From Virgibacillus chiguensis (GTDB taxonomy: Bacteria > Bacillota > Bacilli > Bacillales > Amphibacillaceae): a stretch of 64,000 nucleotides of DNA. The notes beneath the pieces are model-generated. The model worked only from the letters and a program-made list of their open reading frames with translations. It was not told where the DNA came from and made no database searches. Position numbers and translations under genes: made by a program. Below are positions 46,865 to 55,975 of this stretch, one piece after another. Every line of letters starts with the position of its first letter. The stretch's first letter is position 1. The stretch spans positions 124,001-188,000 of the forward strand of contig NZ_FQXD01000006.1 of assembly GCF_900129865.1 (NCBI RefSeq), read 5' to 3'.

Positions 46865-48070
46865 ATGAAGAAGGAGGAGATTCTCATTCATAAATTCCCA
46901 AAAAAATTAATCATGGTATTGTTGAGTATTTTTATTGTGTTTTTCTATAGTGGTGGGATGAAGACGGCTCATGCTCAAGAAACGACAAAATCATTTAATT
47001 ATGTATGTACAGCCAATACTTCTTTTGGTGAGATCGCTATTAATATGAACGTTACACCAACTGCCACAGTACCAAACAAAGTACAAGCCAATCAGGAGTT
47101 TTCTGTTTCTAATATACAAACTACGATTGGTGTAGACTTAACCGGACAAATCGAACCATTAAAGGGATTTATTAACCCATTTAACGGTCATGTAAATCAA
47201 TTGGACCTAACATCGTCAAATGAAACAGTGAATGTGTTTGGTTCGGAAGGAGTGGCTATTCCCGAGACCCCATTTGATCCCAACGATACCCAGATTTCCT
47301 TTCAAATTAGTGGCAATGATACAAGTTTCAATGCAGGAGAGAATGATGTAAACATTCATGTAGGTGAAATAGAAGCAGAAATTTATGCAAAATTAGGCAC
47401 GACACCAATTGATCTACCTGTCACTTGTACGCCTCCAGAAGATACACTGTTTACAACAGTAAAAGTGGAAGAAAAGCTGGATAATCAAGCACCAGTTATT
47501 ACGTTAAAGGGTGATAACCCAATGAGTATAAAAGTTGGTGAAACATACAACGATCCAGGAGTCATGGCTAAAGATGAAATAGATGGGGACCTAACTAAGC
47601 AAGTCATAGTTTCTGGTGATGTGAATACTGAAAAACCAGGGGAATACAACATTACATATACAGTAGAAGATAAGGCTGGAAATCAAGCGACAGCTACTCG
47701 GACTGTATATGTAGAAGCTGCAGAACCAGATGACGATGAAAAGCCGAGTGATGGTGAAAATCCGGGCGATGGTGAAAAGCCGAGTGATGGTGAAAAACCT
47801 AGTGACGGTAAAAAGCCAGGTGATAATGAACAACAGGATGATGGCGAAAAACCGGGTAATGGTGAAAAAACTGATGACGGTGAAAAGCCAGGCGATGATG
47901 AAAACCCAGAAGAAAATAATTTAGGTGCAGGAAATAATGACAATAAACCTGGTAATGGAGCAGTGCTTCCAAATACAGCAACGAACATACCGTTCACATT
48001 ATTAATTGGTGCAATACTTCTAGCTGCAGGCGCTTCCATACCTTTGTTTAGAAAGTATATTTTTAATTAA
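46865..48070 (+). CDS. Sortase-anchored surface protein with DUF5011/Ig-like domain and LPNTA signal
   Basis: A secreted, wall-anchored protein of 401 residues. A signal peptide ends near AHAQE (residues 1-39). Residues 42-190 form a beta-rich domain with two cysteines (YVCTAN and VTCTPP), not firmly recognised but resembling actinobacterial DUF6801. Residues 208-287 are a DUF5011-type Ig-like module (APVITLKGDNPMSIKVGETY, YTVEDKAGNQA). About 12 short repeats of the DGEKP(S/G) type lead to LPNTA at 368-372, a hydrophobic helix and a basic tail FRKYIFN. The start is uncertain: aaggagg occurs inside codons 2-4, ahead of an ATT. LPNTA rather than LPxTG is notable. Confidence 0.87.
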   Translation: MKKEEILIHKFPKKLIMVLLSIFIVFFYSGGMKTAHAQETTKSFNYVCTANTSFGEIAINMNVTPTATVPNKVQANQEFSVSNIQTTIGVDLTGQIEPLKGFINPFNGHVNQLDLTSSNETVNVFGSEGVAIPETPFDPNDTQISFQISGNDTSFNAGENDVNIHVGEIEAEIYAKLGTTPIDLPVTCTPPEDTLFTTVKVEEKLDNQAPVITLKGDNPMSIKVGETYNDPGVMAKDEIDGDLTKQVIVSGDVNTEKPGEYNITYTVEDKAGNQATATRTVYVEAAEPDDDEKPSDGENPGDGEKPSDGEKPSDGKKPGDNEQQDDGEKPGNGEKTDDGEKPGDDENPEENNLGAGNNDNKPGNGAVLPNTATNIPFTLLIGAILLAAGASIPLFRKYIFN

Positions 48071-48376
48071 ACATGGAAGTTGGCAGTGAAAATCTGTATT
48101 GATTTTCATTGCCTTTTTAGAAAGTGGTACTAAAGTCAATTTCCTAAACTTATAATCTATCGAGTAAATAGATAGAAAATCACAACGACACATCTTACAT
48201 CAAAATCTATACTTAATTCATGTTTTTTAGAAAATTTGGCTTGCCGTCAACCCTTATTGGAGAAAACTTCTACATACTTTAAAATTCCACACTGCCACTG
48301 TACAAAGGAAGTGCCGGCTTACAAGCATTTGAACAACACCTAGAAGCCAACAAGATAATTCAAAGGAGGATATGAT
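48071..48376. other. Intergenic region before yhgE
   Basis: About 305 bases containing a degenerate short hairpin repeat (48226-48283) and the caaaggagg site of the next gene. No clear terminator was found after the surface-protein gene, so some readthrough into yhgE is possible. Confidence 0.4.
48226..48283 (+). repeat. Degenerate short hairpin repeat (second family)
   Basis: Starts ttttagaaaatttggcttgc, then cgtcaacccttattggagaa and ends tacatactttaaaa. It follows the order of 31633-31698 with many changes. Confidence 0.35.
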
Positions 48377-50875
48377 ATGGGAAAATCAGGTTATATTTCC
48401 GCAGAAATAAAACGTATTTTCCAAAATAAACATGTAATTCTTACCGTCTCTTTAGCTATATTCGTCCCACTTCTATATGCAATGATTATGTTGTCACCAA
48501 AATGGGGGCCTTATGACAATACGAATAACTTACCAGTAGCAGTAGTAAACAAAGACCAAGGTGCGATGTCAGATGGTGAGCGTCTAAACATCGGCGATAG
48601 TTTAATGGCTAGCTTGAAGGAAAACGAATTGCTAGGCTGGGAGTTTGTATCGTCCAAAGAAGCGAAAAAAGGCATGGATAATATGAAATATTATATGATG
48701 ATTGAAGTGCCAGAAGACTTCTCAACAAAAGCCTTGACCGTTCTGGATGAAGAGCCAATAAGACCTACATTACAATACACGCAAAATGAAGGGCTACACT
48801 TCATGGCAGCACAAGTTACTGATAAAGCTGCTGAATCAATAAAAACGCAGTTATCTACACAAATAACCACAACATATGTAGAAAATGTAGTCGCTCAATT
48901 AAAAGAAGTATCAGGTGGATTTACAGAGGCCTCAGATGGCGCGAAACAAATCAATCATGGGTCTAATGAACTAAAAAATGGGTCTGAGCAAATTCTCGAT
49001 TCTTTAAATGAAAAATCCTCCGATATCAAACGATTAGCAGATGGAGCTCAACAATTAGAAGATGGGTCCCAAACGATGAAAGAATCGCTGGTTTATAAAC
49101 AGAAAGATATCACAAGTCTTGCTAACGGTGCGCGAGAATTAAATATAGGAACAGGCACACTTTTAAGCAACTTACAAAATAAAACAAATGATGTCACAAA
49201 ATTAGCTGATGGCTCTTCACAGGTACATGAAGGAACGATACAGTTAATGAACGCTTTACAAGAAAAATCAGCTGATATTACTCGTCTATCCAATGGGGCT
49301 TCCGAATTAGCAGATGGAGCGAACGAACTGCACACTGGTTCCACAAATTTATTGACAGGCGCAAAACAAGCAAAAGATGGAACAACACAACTGAAAAATG
49401 GGCTTAGTGAAAGGATTATCCCCGGAAGCGAACAATTAGCTACAGGAGTTCAACAAGCCCAAGCAGGTGTTCACGATACCATTCAATCCATGCAAAGCTT
49501 ACAAACAGCGCTGCAAGAATTACCCAACAGTGTTGACGGACTAGAAGATAATGCTTTATACAACATCATTATGGCTCAACTAAATGAAACTTTAAAAACA
49601 AGCCCACAAAAACAAAAAGATTTTCAAAAGCTTGTTAACGGAGCAAATCAATTACGAGACGGCCTAAAAAATGAGCTAAGTGTAGGTGTGACCGATTTGA
49701 ACAACGGTCTTGAGCAACTTGTAGAAGGTCAACAGCAATTTCAAAACGGTATAATCGAACTAGAAGAAGGAGCGAATGAAGTAGCAGCTGGGAATAAAAC
49801 CGTAGAAACAGGATGGAAAGAGTTACAGACAAACGTAGCTACACTACAGGAAGGAACCAAGCAAATTAAAGACGGTAATCTAACTGTAAAAAGTGGGTGG
49901 AGTGAACTTACAGCTGGTACGGAACAATTGTATAATGGCTCCAGACAAGTACGCGATGGAAACAAAACAGTAGAGCTTGGGTGGCAAGAATTGTCTGCTG
50001 GTGCAATAGAACTGGAAGATGGTTCTAGTCAAGTACGCGCAGGAAATCAAACTGTAGAAGAAGGCTGGGAAACATTAACAGACGGGGTTACACAAGTAGA
50101 CGGGGGCCTAGCAGAATTATCGGATGGAAGTGAAGAATTACAAGCAGGTTTAGAGGAAGGCGCTACGCAAACGAACAATTTAAACCTTGCCGAAGAAAAT
50201 ATTTCCATGTTTGCGGAACCTGTTGTTTTAGATGGAGAAGTAATGAATAGTTTTCCTTTTTACCGTGATTCAAACGCACCATACATTTTAACATTAGCGC
50301 TTTATGTTGGTATTTTAATTATGTCCTTTGCAGTTAAATATCGCCATCCTGTTATTATTCCCCCATCAGCAACAGCTTGGTTTACTGGCAAAGCGATAAA
50401 GCTAATAATGCTTGCTATTCTACAAGCATTAATCCTATCTTTATACACACTCGTATTCCTAAATTTAGATGTACAAAGTGGTGTTTCTTTCGTCTTGTTG
50501 TCTATCATGGTAAGTTTAACTTTCTTAATGATTATTTTATTCTTAGTAAGTGCAGCTGGAAATGTTGGGAGATTTATAGCATTGGCATTCGTTATCCTGC
50601 AATTGCCCACAACCGGGTCATCTTTACCAATTGATATGCTCCCAGAAGAATTACGTCAAATGAGTACCTTCTTACCGTTCACGTATTCGCTTGAAAGTTA
50701 CCGAAGTATTATAACTTTAGGCATAACCTCCAATACATGGGAGAGCGTTGGCGTGCTATTCCTATATTTTAGTATTTTCACATTACTTTCTATGATTGTG
50801 TTCTATATTCGATTTAAATCTATGAGAAAACAAATGCATTATCAAAATAGTAATGCTAAGGAATCCGTTAGCTAA
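48377..50875 (+). CDS. YhgE/Pip domain membrane protein
   Basis: An 832-residue protein with the ABC-2-type YhgE/Pip layout: one N-terminal transmembrane segment (VILTVSLAIFVPLLYAMIM), an outer domain with NLPVAVVNKDQGA, a long extracellular region (about residues 180-620) of repeated LxxGxxELxDG-like units forming an extended helical or coiled-coil stalk, and five C-terminal transmembrane helices from about residue 633. The family includes the lactococcal phage-infection protein Pip and the EsaA subunit of type VII secretion. No type VII partner genes are seen here. Start with aaaggagg seven bases upstream. Confidence 0.88.
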   Translation: MGKSGYISAEIKRIFQNKHVILTVSLAIFVPLLYAMIMLSPKWGPYDNTNNLPVAVVNKDQGAMSDGERLNIGDSLMASLKENELLGWEFVSSKEAKKGMDNMKYYMMIEVPEDFSTKALTVLDEEPIRPTLQYTQNEGLHFMAAQVTDKAAESIKTQLSTQITTTYVENVVAQLKEVSGGFTEASDGAKQINHGSNELKNGSEQILDSLNEKSSDIKRLADGAQQLEDGSQTMKESLVYKQKDITSLANGARELNIGTGTLLSNLQNKTNDVTKLADGSSQVHEGTIQLMNALQEKSADITRLSNGASELADGANELHTGSTNLLTGAKQAKDGTTQLKNGLSERIIPGSEQLATGVQQAQAGVHDTIQSMQSLQTALQELPNSVDGLEDNALYNIIMAQLNETLKTSPQKQKDFQKLVNGANQLRDGLKNELSVGVTDLNNGLEQLVEGQQQFQNGIIELEEGANEVAAGNKTVETGWKELQTNVATLQEGTKQIKDGNLTVKSGWSELTAGTEQLYNGSRQVRDGNKTVELGWQELSAGAIELEDGSSQVRAGNQTVEEGWETLTDGVTQVDGGLAELSDGSEELQAGLEEGATQTNNLNLAEENISMFAEPVVLDGEVMNSFPFYRDSNAPYILTLALYVGILIMSFAVKYRHPVIIPPSATAWFTGKAIKLIMLAILQALILSLYTLVFLNLDVQSGVSFVLLSIMVSLTFLMIILFLVSAAGNVGRFIALAFVILQLPTTGSSLPIDMLPEELRQMSTFLPFTYSLESYRSIITLGITSNTWESVGVLFLYFSIFTLLSMIVFYIRFKSMRKQMHYQNSNAKESVS

Positions 50876-50884
50876 CAATACTGA

Positions 50885-50916
50885 AAAGAGCCTCCTTTGT
50901 AAAGAGGCTTTTTTTA
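50885..50916 (+). terminator. Terminator after yhgE (bidirectional)
   Basis: Agcctc / gaggct stem with a 9-base loop and a run of seven T on the plus strand; on the minus strand CTCTTTTCAG follows, so it probably also serves the convergent DegV gene. Confidence 0.8.
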
Positions 50917-50953
50917 CTTAAGAATTTTATACTATCATAGCGTGTAACAAATG

Positions 50954-51799
50954 CTATTTCTGCTTATACCATGTCACACCCAATGCACCTTCTCCAAGAT
51001 GTGTGCCAATAACAGGTCCAAAATAACTGATCGTCGTTTCAGCGTCAGGGTATTTTTTTAAAAATCGTTGTTCCAAATCAAGAGCGTCAACTTCATTATT
51101 TGCATGAACAAAAGCTACCTTGATTGCCCCACCTTCAGAAGCATCTTTTTCCAGCATATCAAGTATCCGCTGTAGCGCTTTTTTCTTGGTACGAATTTTT
51201 TCGTATGGCACAATTATTTTATCTACAAAATGAAGAATTGGCTTTACTTGTAGCACACTACCTAAAATGGCCTGTGCCCCATTAAGACGTCCTCCACGAT
51301 GTAGATTACTTAAATCGTCTACCATAAAATATCCACGCATCGTTTGCTTCATCTCATCGAATCGACGGATAATTTCCTTAGGCTGTTTTCCTTTTTGCAC
51401 CATATCTACTGCTTCTAATACATAAAAACCTTGCGCCATACAACTAATTTCCGAATCATATGCATAAACTTCAATTCCGTCTACCATTTCACCAGCACTT
51501 ACTACCGCCTGATATGTACCACTAATACCACTAGAAAGATGGACGGAAACAACCGCATCATATTCTTTAGCCAAATCCTCTAAAACATTTGTTATATAAC
51601 CGATCGAAGGCTGTGAAGTTTTTGGCAGTTCGTTCGTTTCCTTTAATTTTTGATAAAACTCTTCCGTTGTAATATCAATTTCTTCCTGAAAAGAAGTATC
51701 CGTAAACTGGACACTTAATGGCACCATATGTATATTAAATTTATTCCGTATTTCTTTGGGTATATAGGCCGTGCTGTCTGTCATTACAGCAACTTTCAT
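50954..51799 (-). CDS. DegV family fatty-acid-binding protein
   Basis: A 281-residue two-domain protein of the DegV family: N-terminal VAVMTDSTAYIPKEI, the SVHLSSGISGTYQ loop near residue 90, and C-terminal GPVIGTHLGEGALGV. DegV proteins bind fatty acids; some act as FakB subunits that present the fatty acid to the kinase FakA for phosphorylation. In B. subtilis the corresponding gene (yviA/degV) follows comFA and precedes degU, so this copy marks the downstream edge of the accessory block. Confidence 0.9.
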   Translation of the reverse strand: MKVAVMTDSTAYIPKEIRNKFNIHMVPLSVQFTDTSFQEEIDITTEEFYQKLKETNELPKTSQPSIGYITNVLEDLAKEYDAVVSVHLSSGISGTYQAVVSAGEMVDGIEVYAYDSEISCMAQGFYVLEAVDMVQKGKQPKEIIRRFDEMKQTMRGYFMVDDLSNLHRGGRLNGAQAILGSVLQVKPILHFVDKIIVPYEKIRTKKKALQRILDMLEKDASEGGAIKVAFVHANNEVDALDLEQRFLKKYPDAETTISYFGPVIGTHLGEGALGVTWYKQK

Positions 51800-52300
51800 G
51801 CAAACCTTCTCCTCTTTATATAGTCTTTGCTTTTATATACTAGTACAACAATCCTACTATATTCTACATGAAATTAATAAAAAATGCATGTTTTAGATAA
51901 AGGAAGTATGCGTATGCCTCAAGTTTTCTAGACATAATTACAACCGCTACATTTCCAGCACTCTATTTATGCACAGTTTTATGCATTTTTAAACCAATAA
52001 TTATTTCGACATACATGTAAACGGAATATGGCTAGTGGGCGCTACGGAAAAATCCTACACTTTTCGTGTTTTTCTTGTACCTAGCTAACGGTATCGCTCT
52101 CACTATATACACTGCAGACTCCCTTCATGGGATGGAAAATCTCATAACTACTTCCTATAGTGCAAAAAAAAGAGGGAGCTGTCAGCAAATGCATTTTATG
52201 CATTTTGCGACAGCTCCTTTTTATAGTTTGATTAGCTACAATTTGCCTTGTTGTAAATGGTAGTTTCATTTACGAATAAGTAGAAGCAGTCGAGTGCTTA
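51800..52300. other. Intergenic region between degV and degU
   Basis: About 500 bases. Two opposite short frames (52066-52263 and 52081-52269) merely cover the degU terminator and are rejected. A cctatagtgcaaaa motif shared with other spacers lies at 52154-52166. Confidence 0.5.
52174..52218 (-). terminator. Terminator after degU
   Basis: A long stem, ggagctgtc / gacagctcc extended by gcaaatgcat / atgcattttgc, with only a short AT loop. On the minus strand TTTTTTTT follows within three bases; on the plus strand TTTTTA. Confidence 0.9.
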
Positions 52301-52993
52301 CTAAATCACTTCTACCCACCCTTTACGGATAGCAGCAACAACAGCCTGCGTTCTATCATTTACATTCATTTTTTGTAGAATATTGCTTACATGGTTTTTT
52401 ACAGTCTTTTCACTAATATAAAGTGTTTCAGCTACAGCTCGATTGCTTTTACCATCTGCCAATAATTGTAATACCTGGCACTCTCTTTTTGTTAGTAAAT
52501 GGAGTGGTTGCCTATACTCTATACCATTTTCCGCTAATGACGATAGATTGTCTTTTGCTAGTCTACGATACTCCATCACTAAGTTATGTGTCACTTTTGG
52601 ATGCAGATAAGAACCGCCATCACTGACAACCTTAATCGCTTCGATCAATGCCTCTGAATCCATTTCTTTCAATAAGTAACCTTGTGCCCCAGTTTTTAGA
52701 GCGTGGGTAACATAGCTCTCATCATCATGGATAGATAAAATAATGACGCTTGTATTTGGAAAATAACGGACAAGATCCTTGGTTGCCTGAACTCCATTCA
52801 TATTTGGCATATTAATATCCATTAACACGACATCTGGATTATTTTCCTTTACAAGTTTGGCAGCCATTGAACCGTCATCACCTTCTGCCACTACTTCAAA
52901 TGCCGATTCAAAATCCAATATTCTTTTTACGCCTTCACGAAATAATTTATGGTCGTCTATTAAAACAATACGTATTTTTCTTTCCTCAGTCAT
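52301..52993 (-). CDS. degU: Response regulator DegU
   Basis: A 230-residue NarL/FixJ-type response regulator. The receiver domain has the acid pocket DD at 13-14, the phosphorylated aspartate at 59 (VVLMDINMP) and the lysine in LLKEMD near 109. The C-terminal LuxR-type HTH ([20 protein letters not shown]) binds DNA. DegU controls exoenzymes, competence, biofilm and, through fliW/fla promoters, motility. It has a 190-base gap to degS, enough for its own promoter, as in B. subtilis. A ggagg site lies 10 bases before the start. Confidence 0.97.
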   Translation of the reverse strand: MTEERKIRIVLIDDHKLFREGVKRILDFESAFEVVAEGDDGSMAAKLVKENNPDVVLMDINMPNMNGVQATKDLVRYFPNTSVIILSIHDDESYVTHALKTGAQGYLLKEMDSEALIEAIKVVSDGGSYLHPKVTHNLVMEYRRLAKDNLSSLAENGIEYRQPLHLLTKRECQVLQLLADGKSNRAVAETLYISEKTVKNHVSNILQKMNVNDRTQAVVAAIRKGWVEVI

Positions 52994-53185
52994 TATAATA
53001 GTTCCTCCTGCATCAAAAATAAATTTCTTTCCCCTGGAATTCCTTATGATAGAATCAAATATTATCTATATCTAGACGTACCTACGATGAATAAGCTTCT
53101 TCAAGTTCAGGTTTGTTAATATCTTCATTAGAAAAAAACTTCTGTTTCATATCGGAATTTTAGAGCCTTCTATTTTATTATACCG

Positions 53186-54325
53186 TTATACAGACGTATA
53201 AGGAACCTTTATGTAAATAGTTGTTCCTTTTCCTATACTTGAAGAGATATTCATTTCACCTTCAAGCATCTCCACTCTCTCCCTCATACCAATTAATCCA
53301 AATGATTTATCTTTTTTTAAAGAAGGGTCAAACCCTACCCCATTATCTTTAATTACCATCGTTAAATCACTTTTTCCTATGTCCAATTTCACTTGAATTA
53401 AAGAAGCTTCTGCGTGTTTTACAGCATTTTGTAAAGCTTCTTGTACTAATCGAAAAACAGCAATTTCATATTTTTGATGCAATCGCTTTTTTTCTCCAAA
53501 TGCATGAAATTCAATTTTCAAATTATTATAGTCTGCGGTGGTAGAGATATATTTTTTCATGGTAGGAATTAAACCTAAATCATCCAAAGCCATCGGACGG
53601 AGGTCATAAATAATTCTTCTTACTTCGTATAAGGAGGTTCGTATCATCTCACGCACACTTTTGATTTCTACCAGCGCTTGATCTACGTCTTGGTTAAGAA
53701 AAGTACGCTCTACCAGTTCAGATCGCAATAAAATATTCGCGAGCATTTGTGCCGGTCCATCATGAATTTCCCTGGAAATTTTCCGTCGTTCTTCTTCCTG
53801 GGCTTCAATAATTTTTAAGCCAAACTCCTGCTTTTCTTTTGCTTCTTCAAGCATTTCATTTACTTGTTTAAAGTCATCATGTAAATAATTAAGAACCACA
53901 GATATTTTACCAGCTAACCCTTCAGCCCGTTCAATGGTTTGTGCAAGAGAAACTAATCTTCTCTCTAAATCATCTCTTTTTTCACGCAGTACACTTTCTT
54001 CCTGACGCAACATGGCTAGTTTAGTCTGCATAGCATGTGTCTTTTCATATACTTCTCTTATCTCGGCTTCCGTGTATCTATCGAAATGCTTACTCACTTC
54101 AGCTAGTCTCCTACGAGAAAAGCGAACTTTTTGTTCCAAATCGTCACCATCATTAATATGTTGTGCTACCCTTATTTTTGTATCTTGCAACTCTTTCACA
54201 AGATGTTCATGCTCTTTTCTTGCTTCTTCACTAATACTAAAAATTTCATCTTTACTATTTTGCACTACTTCAATCATCTCATGAATAATATAATCTAAAA
54301 CTCGATCGCTAATTCTTTGCGCCAT
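53186..54325 (-). CDS. degS: Sensor histidine kinase DegS
   Basis: A cytoplasmic histidine kinase of 379 residues. The first 175 residues are a long coiled-coil sensor region; the HisKA_3 domain has the phospho-accepting histidine in EEERRKISREIHDGPAQ, and the ATPase domain has RLVQEALQNAVKHAEA (N box), DNGVGFD (G1) and GLIGMRERVEML (G2). DegS phosphorylates DegU. No transmembrane segment is present, as usual for DegS. The ATG at 54325 (MAQRIS) has ggtggg at better spacing than the one at 54328. Confidence 0.96.
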   Translation of the reverse strand: MAQRISDRVLDYIIHEMIEVVQNSKDEIFSISEEARKEHEHLVKELQDTKIRVAQHINDGDDLEQKVRFSRRRLAEVSKHFDRYTEAEIREVYEKTHAMQTKLAMLRQEESVLREKRDDLERRLVSLAQTIERAEGLAGKISVVLNYLHDDFKQVNEMLEEAKEKQEFGLKIIEAQEEERRKISREIHDGPAQMLANILLRSELVERTFLNQDVDQALVEIKSVREMIRTSLYEVRRIIYDLRPMALDDLGLIPTMKKYISTTADYNNLKIEFHAFGEKKRLHQKYEIAVFRLVQEALQNAVKHAEASLIQVKLDIGKSDLTMVIKDNGVGFDPSLKKDKSFGLIGMRERVEMLEGEMNISSSIGKGTTIYIKVPYTSV

Positions 54326-55167
54326 CATTTCCCACCAACCTATGTTATAATTATACGCAAACTGTCCAACTTTTTATAGGGTCTTTTAGCATACATAAGA
54401 TAGACGTAAAATGCATCTTTGTACTCAATTTATAAATATAACCGAATCTCTATTCCTACTTTTAGTTACTATAAAGTGAAGCTTCAATCCGTGTGGTGTT
54501 TCTTTAACCCCCACTGATTTTTTAGATGAACAAAGGCTCGGGGCGCCCGTTTAGCAGCGTAGCGACTGGAACGAATTAACTAAAGTTTTAGAAATCACGC
54601 TCCTGCAACAGGAGTATGCCGCGTCCTTCAGCAAGCCCGTCTTTAGTCGGCCTTCCTATTTAGAACGGACCGATGATGACGTACCGTAAGGCAATGGACT
54701 GAAGTCGCCTAGTTGTTGGATGATGGAGCCGGGCGGGGCCCACTCGTATATTTGGTTATACCATAGCATCAAATTTTACACTTTCTTATCATAGAACAAA
54801 GTGGCTGTTATCACCCACTTAGGCTTGGTCAGCTAGCATCTTTTAATGCTTGAAATGGGTGCCTTACAGCACTTTATACCCGGGATAAAAGGACATGTTT
54901 ATACATTTTTTGTAAACCCGTTTTTTTCCATAGCCTATAAAAGAAAATCTTGTGAATGAAAGATTCACTTTATGATGTATAATATCCCTTTTTCTACCTA
55001 TAAAACCTTTGTTGTAGGTTATATAATTTTATCGTTAATCTGTTTGATTGCAAGTATTAATACTAGAAAACGCGAGAATATACACTGTTTGTTAGCACTA
55101 TAATCCAACGGTTTACGAAACGAATCTATCTTATTTTAACACGCAAGTACCAAGGAGGAAATGGAAA
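54326..55167. other. Long divergent region between degS and yvyE
   Basis: About 840 bases with no gene. It contains repeat copy C (54528-54796) and, at about 54840-54885, a stretch (gcttgaaatgggtgccttac, agcactttata) resembling 19581-19613, which may be a third short repeat. Promoters for degS and yvyE should lie at the two ends. Confidence 0.45.
54528..54796 (+). repeat. Dispersed intergenic repeat, copy C
   Basis: Third copy, same orientation. It shares gctcctgcaacaggagtatg and ggccttcctatttagaac with copy B and the tail tatttggttat-N-atagcatcaaatttta type with copy A. The pair cccgtc / ggcggg replaces cacgtc / gacgtg of copy A, keeping pairing with one G-U. Confidence 0.85.
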
Positions 55168-55800
55168 TTGCTCGATCGTTATTATACTGTAAAACGAAAA
55201 GGACAAGACGAAATTGTAATACAAAAATCTCGGTTTATCGGATATGTTAAAAGAGTTGAAACGGAAGAAGATGCGCAAAAATTCATTCAAGAAATAAAGA
55301 AAAAACATCATGATGCAACACACAACTGCTCTGCTTATATAATAGGGGAGCACGACCAAATTCAAAAAGCGAATGATGACGGAGAACCTAGCGGAACAGC
55401 AGGAGTGCCTATTCTAGAAGTACTGAAGAAACAAAAATTGAAAGATACTGCAGTTGTTGTCACACGTTATTTTGGAGGTATTAAGCTTGGAGCAGGTGGT
55501 CTCATTCGAGCATATGGGAGCACAACTTCACAAGCAATTAAAACAACTGGAGTGGTTAAGCGCCAGCGCATGCAAGGGTATACGGTGACTGCGGATTATG
55601 GATTATCTGGTAAATTAGAACATGCTCTACGACAAGCGGAATACATTTTACACAAAACAGAATACACAGATCAAGTCACATACCATGTTTATGTCGAAGT
55701 AGGAGCAGAAGCAGATTTTGAAGCTTTTATAGTTGAATTAACCAATGATCAAGCAAGAATAAACAAAACAGATACGACTTACCTTGAAATAGACGTATAA
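55168..55800 (+). CDS. YigZ/IMPACT family protein (YvyE)
   Basis: A 210-residue protein of the IMPACT/YigZ family. The N-terminal domain carries KSRFIGYVKRVETEEDAQ, HDATHNCSAYIIG and DDGEPSGTAGVPILEVL, then TRYFGGIKLGAGGLIRAYG; a C-terminal ferredoxin-like DUF1949 domain follows. Eukaryotic IMPACT binds GCN1; the bacterial role is unclear. The start is a TTG with aaggagg eight bases ahead; the nearby ATG is out of frame. It is divergent from degS, as yvyE is in B. subtilis. Confidence 0.92.
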   Translation: MLDRYYTVKRKGQDEIVIQKSRFIGYVKRVETEEDAQKFIQEIKKKHHDATHNCSAYIIGEHDQIQKANDDGEPSGTAGVPILEVLKKQKLKDTAVVVTRYFGGIKLGAGGLIRAYGSTTSQAIKTTGVVKRQRMQGYTVTADYGLSGKLEHALRQAEYILHKTEYTDQVTYHVYVEVGAEADFEAFIVELTNDQARINKTDTTYLEIDV

Positions 55801-55826
55801 AAGCTGATAATTATCCTTCTTACCAT

Positions 55827-55864
55827 TTCAAGGGAGCTCTTCTTTCAAAAGAGTTCCCTTGAAA
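55827..55864. terminator. Hairpin between yvyE and nagB
   Basis: Fifteen-base stem ttcaagggagctctt / aagagttcccttgaa with one mismatch and a loop of about eight. Neither side has a good T run, but its position between convergent genes suggests bidirectional termination. Confidence 0.6.
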
Positions 55865-55975
55865 ATTGTTCTAATTAAGACTCATTTCTTCGGAGATGAA
55901 CATTACCTTGACTCTTGTTTTATTCCTCTCCAGCTTCAAACATTCGCTTACTACTGCTTCATAGTGAGCCCTTTA

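Noticed and set aside
47591-48039. Antisense frames rich in S, P and F across the surface-protein repeat
   Set aside because: Caused by the repeated DGEKP codons read on the opposite strand.
52066-52269. Two opposite frames over the degU terminator
   Set aside because: They arise from the symmetrical stem-loop sequence at 52174-52218, not from coding.
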